In this document: one piece after another, positions 59,538-64,000 of the stretch
How positions within the stretch are numbered: the first letter of the stretch is position 1
Layout: every line of letters starts with the position of its first letter
NCBI GenBank assembly: GCA_035601835.1
Contig: DATNNM010000003.1
Coordinates: 1 to 64,000, forward strand
Source of the DNA: Candidatus Tumulicola sp.
GTDB taxonomy: Bacteria; Vulcanimicrobiota; Vulcanimicrobiia; Eremiobacterales; Eremiobacteraceae
Length of the DNA: 64,000 nt
Reading direction: 5' to 3'
The notes under the pieces: generated by a model
What the model was told of the DNA's origin: nothing
The model's database searches: none
Seen by the model: only the letters and a program-made list of their open reading frames with translations
Program-made: the position numbers and the translations under genes

Positions 59538-61223
59538 ATGAGCGCACAGACTCTCAAGCACGTTCCCCTTTCAGACGCGACGCGCGCTTGGGAGCAGATG
59601 ACGCTGCTCCCCTTCATCGAAAAGCGTCCGGAGCGACGACAAGTCTTCCGCTCCTTCAGCGGCGTTGAGATGAAGCGCCTGTATACGCCTGAGGACCTCG
59701 GCGATCACGACTACCTCGCAGATGCGGGCTTCCCGGGTCAGTATCCGTTCACGCGTGGTCCATATCCCACGATGTATCGCGCGCAGCCGTGGACGATGCG
59801 TCAGATCGCAGGCTTCGGCACCGCTGAAGATACCAACGCGCGTTTCCGCTACCTCATCGCGCAGGGCCAGACGGGCATCTCGACCGACTTCGACATGCCC
59901 ACCCTCATGGGCTACGACAGCGACGACCCGCTCAGCGAGGGCGAAGTGGGGCGCGAGGGCGTCGCCGTCGACACCGTCGACGATGTGCTCGAGCTCTACC
60001 GCGATATCGACCTCGAGAAGATCTCCGTCTCGCTGACCATCAATCCGACCGCTTGGATCCTTCTCGCGATGTATCTCGTGGCTGCGCAAGAGCGCGGCTT
60101 CGATTGGAAAAAACTTTCAGGCACGACGCAAAACGACATCATCAAGGAGTACGTCTCGCAAAAGGAATGGGTCTACCCGCCCAAGCCCGCGATCCGCATC
60201 GTGCGCGACACGATCGTGTTCGGCGCACGCCACCTCCCTCACTATAATCCCGTGAACATCAGCGGCTACCACACGCGCGAGGCCGGCAGCACCGCCGTCC
60301 AAGAGGTCGCGTTCACGCTTGCGGCCGGGATCGCATACGTCGAGGAAGTGCTCAAACTGGGCATCGACGTCGACAGCTTCGCGCCACGCCTATCGTTCTA
60401 TTTCGTCTCGCAGATCGATTTCTTAGAAGAGGTCGCGAAGTTCCGCGCAGCGCGGCGCCTTTGGGCGCGCATCATGAAGGATAGATTCGGAGCGAAAAGA
60501 TCCGAATCCATGAGGTTGCGCTTTCACTGCCAAACCGCGGGCGCCTCGTGCACGGCGCGCGAACCGCTGAACAACATCTCGCGCACGGCGCTCGAGGCGC
60601 TCGCGGCCGTGCTCGGCGGGGCGCAATCGTTGCACACCAACGGCTACGATGAGGCCCTATCCATTCCCAGCGAGGCTGCGATGAAGATCGCGCTGCGCAC
60701 GCAGCAGATCATCGCGGAAGAGAGCGGCGTCGTCGGCACCATCGATCCGCTTGCCGGATCCTATGCCGTCGAGCGGCTGACTTCAGACATCGAACGCGCC
60801 TGCCGCGATTATTTCGAGGAGATCGATCGGCGCGGCGGTGTGGTCGCTTGCCTCGACGCCAATTTCTTCCAGACCGAAGTGGCCAACGCCGCATACGAGC
60901 TGTATGGGCGAAAGGAGCGGCACGAATTCGAGTTCGTCGGCGTGACGAAGTATCGCGACGATAGCCCTAGCCCCGCGCTCGAAGTGCACCGCGTCGACGA
61001 GTCCGCGGCGAATCGTCAGCTGCAGCGGTTGGCCGCCACCAAAAAGCGGCGCCGGCAGCCGGCGGTCGACGCGGCGCTCGCAGAGCTCGTGCGCGTCGCC
61101 GCCACGGATGAGAACATCATGCCGGCGACGATCGACGCTGTGAGGGCACGTGCCAGCATCGGCGAGATCGTCCGTGCGTTAAAGCCGCTTTTCGGCGTCT
61201 ATGTCGAGAAGCCGGTCTTCTGA
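59538..61223 (+). CDS. hcmA: B12-dependent acyl-CoA mutase large subunit, probably 2-hydroxyisobutyryl-CoA mutase
   Basis: 561 residues. The (alpha/beta)8 barrel of the methylmalonyl-CoA mutase family is clear: YPFTRGPYPTMY, QPWTMRQIAGFGTAEDTN, TGISTDFDMPTLMGYDSDDP, RLRFHCQTAG, SLHTNGYDEALSIPSEAA. Residue 90 is Ile (RQIAGF); the equivalent is Tyr in methylmalonyl-CoA mutase and Phe in isobutyryl-CoA mutase, while Ile90 is the hallmark of 2-hydroxyisobutyryl-CoA mutase. The length (about 562) also fits. The B12-binding domain is on the separate small subunit. It starts at an ATG with AAGGAG upstream. The mutase family is certain; the HCM assignment is strong. Confidence 0.88.
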   Translation: MSAQTLKHVPLSDATRAWEQMTLLPFIEKRPERRQVFRSFSGVEMKRLYTPEDLGDHDYLADAGFPGQYPFTRGPYPTMYRAQPWTMRQIAGFGTAEDTNARFRYLIAQGQTGISTDFDMPTLMGYDSDDPLSEGEVGREGVAVDTVDDVLELYRDIDLEKISVSLTINPTAWILLAMYLVAAQERGFDWKKLSGTTQNDIIKEYVSQKEWVYPPKPAIRIVRDTIVFGARHLPHYNPVNISGYHTREAGSTAVQEVAFTLAAGIAYVEEVLKLGIDVDSFAPRLSFYFVSQIDFLEEVAKFRAARRLWARIMKDRFGAKRSESMRLRFHCQTAGASCTAREPLNNISRTALEALAAVLGGAQSLHTNGYDEALSIPSEAAMKIALRTQQIIAEESGVVGTIDPLAGSYAVERLTSDIERACRDYFEEIDRRGGVVACLDANFFQTEVANAAYELYGRKERHEFEFVGVTKYRDDSPSPALEVHRVDESAANRQLQRLAATKKRRRQPAVDAALAELVRVAATDENIMPATIDAVRARASIGEIVRALKPLFGVYVEKPVF

Positions 61224-61226
61224 CCG

Positions 61227-61640
61227 ATGCCGATCAGAGTTCTCGTCGCCAAGCCCGGACTTGACGGTCATGACCGCGGCGCGCGCATCGTGGCCCGCGC
61301 GCTGCGCGATGCTGGCATGGAAGTCATCTACACGGGGCTCCACCAGACGCCGGAGATGATCGTCAACGCGGCTATGCAGGAAGACGTCGACGTCATCGGC
61401 GTCAGCATCCTGTCCGGTGCGCATATGACCGTGTTCCCCAAAGTGATGGGCCTTCTCAAGGAGCATGGCGCGGACGACATGATCGTGATCGGCGGCGGCG
61501 TCATCCAAGCCGAGGACATGCCGAAACTCCAGGCGCTGGGCGTGCGCGCGCTCTTCGACGCAGAAGCCACGACGCAGGATCTCGTCGACGGCATCACGCG
61601 ATTGGTCGCCGAGCGAGAGTCGACACGGGAGAAGACGTAA
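61227..61640 (+). CDS. hcmB: B12-binding small subunit of the acyl-CoA mutase
   Basis: 137 residues, the usual size of HcmB/IcmB. It begins IRVLVAKPGLDGHDRGAR, in which His15 in DGHDRG is the lower cobalt ligand, and has VIGVSILSGAHM and VIGGGVIQAEDM, all typical of this B12 domain. It lies 3 bp after the large subunit gene, so the two are co-produced and form the active mutase. An acidic residue that contacts the substrate hydroxyl in HcmB cannot be placed safely without an alignment. Confidence 0.9.
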   Translation: MPIRVLVAKPGLDGHDRGARIVARALRDAGMEVIYTGLHQTPEMIVNAAMQEDVDVIGVSILSGAHMTVFPKVMGLLKEHGADDMIVIGGGVIQAEDMPKLQALGVRALFDAEATTQDLVDGITRLVAERESTREKT

Positions 61641-61644
61641 GAAC

Positions 61645-63054
61645 GTGACCGAAGCGGGATCCGCGCCGCTAACCGCGGCCTGGCCGCCCGTCTACGACTC
61701 CGGCTATCGTCCTCAAGCCAAGGAGCCTTATTGGGATCGGCGCCGAGAGACGATGTCGGCAGACGAGCGCGCATCGGTCGTCCTTTCGAAAATCCAGGCC
61801 GTTATGCGCTGGGCGTACGATCGAGCCCCCTTCTATCGCCGCCGTTGGTCCGAAGCCGGGTTGCAGCCGGGCGACATCCGCTCGCTCGCCGACTTTGAGC
61901 GCGTGCCGACGATCAACAAGGCCGATCTGCGCGCTGACCAGTCGGAGCACCCGCCCTACGGTTCGTATCTCTGCATCGAACCGCTTGAGATCGCGCGCAT
62001 CCACGGCACCTCTGGGACGAGCGGCCGGCCGACAGCATTCGCCTGGACGGCGGATGATATGGACCGCATCGCGGAGGCGCATGCTCGCATCATGTGGAGT
62101 TTCGGTCTGCGGCCGAGCGACACGGTGTTCGTCGGCTCGATCTTCTCGCTCTACGTCGGGTCCTGGGGGACGTTGCTCGGCGCGGAGCGCCTGGGTGCGG
62201 CGGTGTTTCCGTTCGGGGCCGGCGTCGCAGGCCAAACATCGCAGGCGATCCAGTGGATGAGGCAGCTGCGTCCGACCGCATTCTACGGAACACCGTCCTA
62301 TGCGCTGCGGTTGGCGGAGGTCGCTCGCGCTGAAGGCATCGACCCGCGCTCGCTCGGCTTGCGCATCATGTTCTTCTCAGGTGAACCGGGAGCCGGAATC
62401 CCGTCCATGAAGCGCTTGATCGAATCGACGTTCGGCGCGAGTTGCATCGACTCGGGCAGCATGGGTGAAGCGACGCCTTGGATGAACATCGCCGAATGCG
62501 CTCAGCGGACCGGCATGCATCTTTGGCAGGATCTCGTCTACACGGAATTGCTCGATCCGCGAACCTGGCAACGCGTGCCATACGGCGGCACGGGTACGCC
62601 CGTCTATACCCAACTCGAGCGGCGTTGCCAACCGATGATCCGGCTCGTCTCCGGTGATCTCGCCGAATGGACCGACGCGCCGTGCGCGTGCGGCCGGACC
62701 TACCCGCGTTTTCCGCGGGGCATCATCGGCCGGATCGACGACATGCTCACGATCCGAGGCGAAAATGTCTATCCGAGCGCCATCGAGGATGTGCTGCGCA
62801 GCTTCACCGGGCTCGGATCAGAGTTCGAGATCGTCGTCACGCGCGAAAACCAACTCGATGATCTGCGCGTTCGCGTCGAAACCACGCCAATCGGCGGTGC
62901 GCCCGACGATCTGGCGGGACGCGTAACCGCGGCGCTGCGCCGGGTGCTTGGCATCCGGCCGACGGTCGAGCTCTGCGAACCGAATTCACTCAAACGAACA
63001 GACCTGAAATCGCGCCGCGTCCGCGATGAACGTCGGCTCAATACACGGACCTAA
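61645..63054 (+). CDS. Acyl-CoA ligase of the phenylacetate-CoA ligase group, probably 2-hydroxyisobutyrate-CoA ligase
   Basis: 469 residues from a GTG. ANL-superfamily features: RIHGTSGTSGRPTAFAWT (AMP/P-loop), FYGTPSYALRLAE, FFSGEPGAG, DSGSMGEA, GIIGRIDDMLTIRGENVYPS (C-terminal hinge) and a late Lys in SLKRTDLKSRR. It is in the PaaK branch rather than acetyl-CoA synthetases. Placed 4 bp after the mutase small subunit, it probably makes the mutase substrate, as in Aquincola where a 2-hydroxyisobutyrate ligase is encoded with HcmA/HcmB. Phenylacetate or another hydroxyacid remains possible. Confidence 0.82.
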   Translation: MTEAGSAPLTAAWPPVYDSGYRPQAKEPYWDRRRETMSADERASVVLSKIQAVMRWAYDRAPFYRRRWSEAGLQPGDIRSLADFERVPTINKADLRADQSEHPPYGSYLCIEPLEIARIHGTSGTSGRPTAFAWTADDMDRIAEAHARIMWSFGLRPSDTVFVGSIFSLYVGSWGTLLGAERLGAAVFPFGAGVAGQTSQAIQWMRQLRPTAFYGTPSYALRLAEVARAEGIDPRSLGLRIMFFSGEPGAGIPSMKRLIESTFGASCIDSGSMGEATPWMNIAECAQRTGMHLWQDLVYTELLDPRTWQRVPYGGTGTPVYTQLERRCQPMIRLVSGDLAEWTDAPCACGRTYPRFPRGIIGRIDDMLTIRGENVYPSAIEDVLRSFTGLGSEFEIVVTRENQLDDLRVRVETTPIGGAPDDLAGRVTAALRRVLGIRPTVELCEPNSLKRTDLKSRRVRDERRLNTRT

Positions 63055-63068
63055 GGGTCCGTGGCTAC
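63044..63068 (-). repeat. REP-like palindrome, GTAG head
   Basis: Minus strand GTAGC followed by CACGGACC-CTTA-GGTCCGTG, an 8-bp stem. It overlaps both neighbours: the ligase TAA is in the loop, and the TAG of the head is the stop codon of the gamma carbonic anhydrase gene. Confidence 0.7.
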
Positions 63069-63607
63069 ACTAACGTCTCGTCGACGATGCCGATGCCTTG
63101 CTCGCGATAGTCCTTTGAAAGCCGGACGTACGCGTCGGCCGCGATCTCGATCCAGTGAGCCGCGCTGCCTTCGAGTTTCTTCTTCACCTTGGCCGGCGCG
63201 CCGGCAGCCAAACATGCCGGGGGTATTTCTTGGTCCTCCAGCACGACCGAGCCCGCGGCGATCAACGCACGTTCACCGATCTTGGCGCGGTCGAGGACGA
63301 CCGCGTTCATGCCGATGAGCGCACCGCGCCCGACATGGCAGGCTTCCAAGATAGCGCCGTGCCCGATCGTGACATGGTCTTCGATCACGGTGTCGTGACC
63401 TTCGTACACGTGGATGACGACATTATCCTGAACCGAGGTCTTCGCGCCGATGCGGATGCCGGCTTCATCGCCGCGCAGCACGGCGCCGAACCAGACGCTC
63501 GCGCCATCGCCGATCTCCACGTCGCCGATCAAGGCGGCCGTGGGCGCGATGAACGCGCCCTTGCCGATCTTGGGCGTCTTGCCGTTGAACGTCAGAATGC
63601 ACGCCAT
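63065..63607 (-). CDS. Gamma carbonic anhydrase-family protein
   Basis: 180 residues. A left-handed beta helix of hexapeptide repeats (for example VQDNVVIHVYEGHDTVIEDH and IGMNAVVLDRAKIGERALI) with the three metal-binding histidines in VIHVYEG, VTIGHGA and EACHVG. This is the YrdA/PaaY type; some hydrate CO2, others act as thioesterases. It converges with the ligase gene. Its stop is formed by a REP head. Confidence 0.88.
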   Translation of the reverse strand: MACILTFNGKTPKIGKGAFIAPTAALIGDVEIGDGASVWFGAVLRGDEAGIRIGAKTSVQDNVVIHVYEGHDTVIEDHVTIGHGAILEACHVGRGALIGMNAVVLDRAKIGERALIAAGSVVLEDQEIPPACLAAGAPAKVKKKLEGSAAHWIEIAADAYVRLSKDYREQGIGIVDETLV

Positions 63608-63618
63608 TGCGTTTAGCC

Positions 63619-64000
63619 CTACTCCTCGGTCTCGTCGATGAACGGCTCGCCAATAGGCGCCCGGAAGTGCGGCGCACCCTCGGGTGGTCCTCCGTCGGGG
63701 GCGTCCTCGCGTCGGCGTTCCTCCGCGCGTTCGCGCGCGCGCAGGCGGCGCTCGTCGAGATCGTCTTCATCCGTGACGAAAAGCGAGCTATCCGGGGTAT
63801 GCGCTTCTGGCCTCTGCGATGCCATCGGCGTTTCGAATTCGTCATCGGGCGGCGGTGGATACAGCTGCCGGATCTTGCCCTTGGGCGGCGGCGCCGCTCC
63901 CGGCTGCCGCTTCATGGCGCCATGCGAAGGCCTGCGACGCCCCATGGGCGGGTTCTTGGGCGCGGTTCCGCCCTCCACGACCGGTTCCGGCTCGCTTCCG
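63619..64000 (-). CDS. Disordered, proline- and charge-rich protein (possibly truncated at the edge)
   Basis: Open to the window edge. If the GTG at 63978 is the start it has 119 residues; no stop precedes it before the edge, so it may be longer. The sequence is Pro-, Arg- and Glu-rich (MGRRRPSHGAMKRQPG, then DEDDLDERRLRARERAEERR) and looks disordered, ending GEPFIDETEE. It lies 11 bp upstream of the carbonic anhydrase gene. Function unknown. Confidence 0.5.
   Translation of the reverse strand, partial: GSEPEPVVEGGTAPKNPPMGRRRPSHGAMKRQPGAAPPPKGKIRQLYPPPPDDEFETPMASQRPEAHTPDSSLFVTDEDDLDERRLRARERAEERRREDAPDGGPPEGAPHFRAPIGEPFIDETEE

Noticed and set aside
1-64000. CRISPR array, integrase, phage or transposon
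   Set aside because: No regularly spaced direct repeats, no recombinase or transposase motif, and no RAYT gene was found; the repeats present are single REP-type palindromes.
1-64000. tRNA or rRNA genes
   Set aside because: No cloverleaf-like sequence with a TTCGA-type loop was seen in the short intergenic gaps, and no rRNA stretch occurs.

Overview
The window is a gene-dense, GC-rich bacterial chromosome segment, almost wall-to-wall protein-coding, with no rRNA, tRNA, phage, integrase, transposase or CRISPR array that I can see. Genes lie on both strands in short operons. Many neighbours overlap by 4 bp (ATGA or GTGA), and convergent genes often share a CTAG or CTAA at their stops. No single gene fixes the phylum. 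The gene mix is compatible with an uncultivated aerobic or soil-type lineage such as Eremiobacterota or Dormibacterota, but that is only an inference: MEP-pathway ispE, de novo PLP synthesis by pdxS/pdxT, a decarboxylase-tmk-holB block like Firmicutes, a family-B DNA polymerase, many proline-rich lipoproteins and CsoR metal control.

Layout. 1-2.6 kb: end of an unknown gene, a two-repeat lipoprotein, an Mrp/ApbC-like ATPase without its usual CxxC, and an NRDE protein. 2.7-7.4 kb: a complete livJHMGF-type amino-acid ABC importer. 7.5-13.1 kb: lipoprotein, beta-propeller, O-methyltransferase, Gfo/Idh oxidoreductase and family-B DNA polymerase. 13.1-17.8 kb: an overlapping operon of secreted or surface proteins, then a divergent SGNH esterase. 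17.8-22.4 kb: nicotinate phosphoribosyltransferase, PolX, PHP phosphoesterase, UppS. 22.4-25.0 kb: wHTH plus membrane protein pair, ArsP_1/YraQ permease and divergent CsoR with GC-box operators. 25.0-27.9 kb: ilvE, a tandem-duplicated unknown gene pair and a glutathionyl-hydroquinone reductase. 27.9-33.4 kb: class A beta-lactamase-like protein and a BMP-family nucleoside ABC importer. 33.5-43.0 kb: arginase, UPF0173 hydrolase, sirtuin, QueG, TonB-like protein, secreted protein, glutamate dehydrogenase, YchF, MscS. 43.1-49.3 kb: bifunctional nuclease, MTA phosphorylase, then decarboxylase - R3H ATPase - tmk - holB. 49.5-57.0 kb: quinone oxidoreductase, Asn/Gly/Tyr-rich protein, MOSC, hydrolase, HNH, DUF1844, PdxT/PdxS and PilT. 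57.2-64 kb: ispE, a MobA-like transferase, and a three-gene operon best read as 2-hydroxyisobutyryl-CoA mutase (large and small subunits) plus its acyl-CoA ligase, ending with gamma carbonic anhydrase.

Three things stand out. (1) The 59.5-63.0 kb operon encodes a B12 mutase with Ile90 in the substrate-specificity position, the signature of 2-hydroxyisobutyryl-CoA mutase. (2) At least a dozen REP-like palindromes with a GTAG or GTGG head are scattered between genes, often supplying the neighbouring gene's stop codon and in one case a start codon. (3) Three genes (tmk, a beta-lactamase-like gene, a secreted protein) have no plausible ATG/GTG/TTG start; the best-fitting starts are ATA, GTA and ATC, two of them in ATAA/GTAA overlaps that mirror the ATGA/GTGA overlaps used elsewhere here.

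No stretch longer than about 240 bp lacks a gene; the largest gap (49307-49546) holds two REP palindromes and the divergent upstream regions of the decarboxylase and quinone reductase genes.
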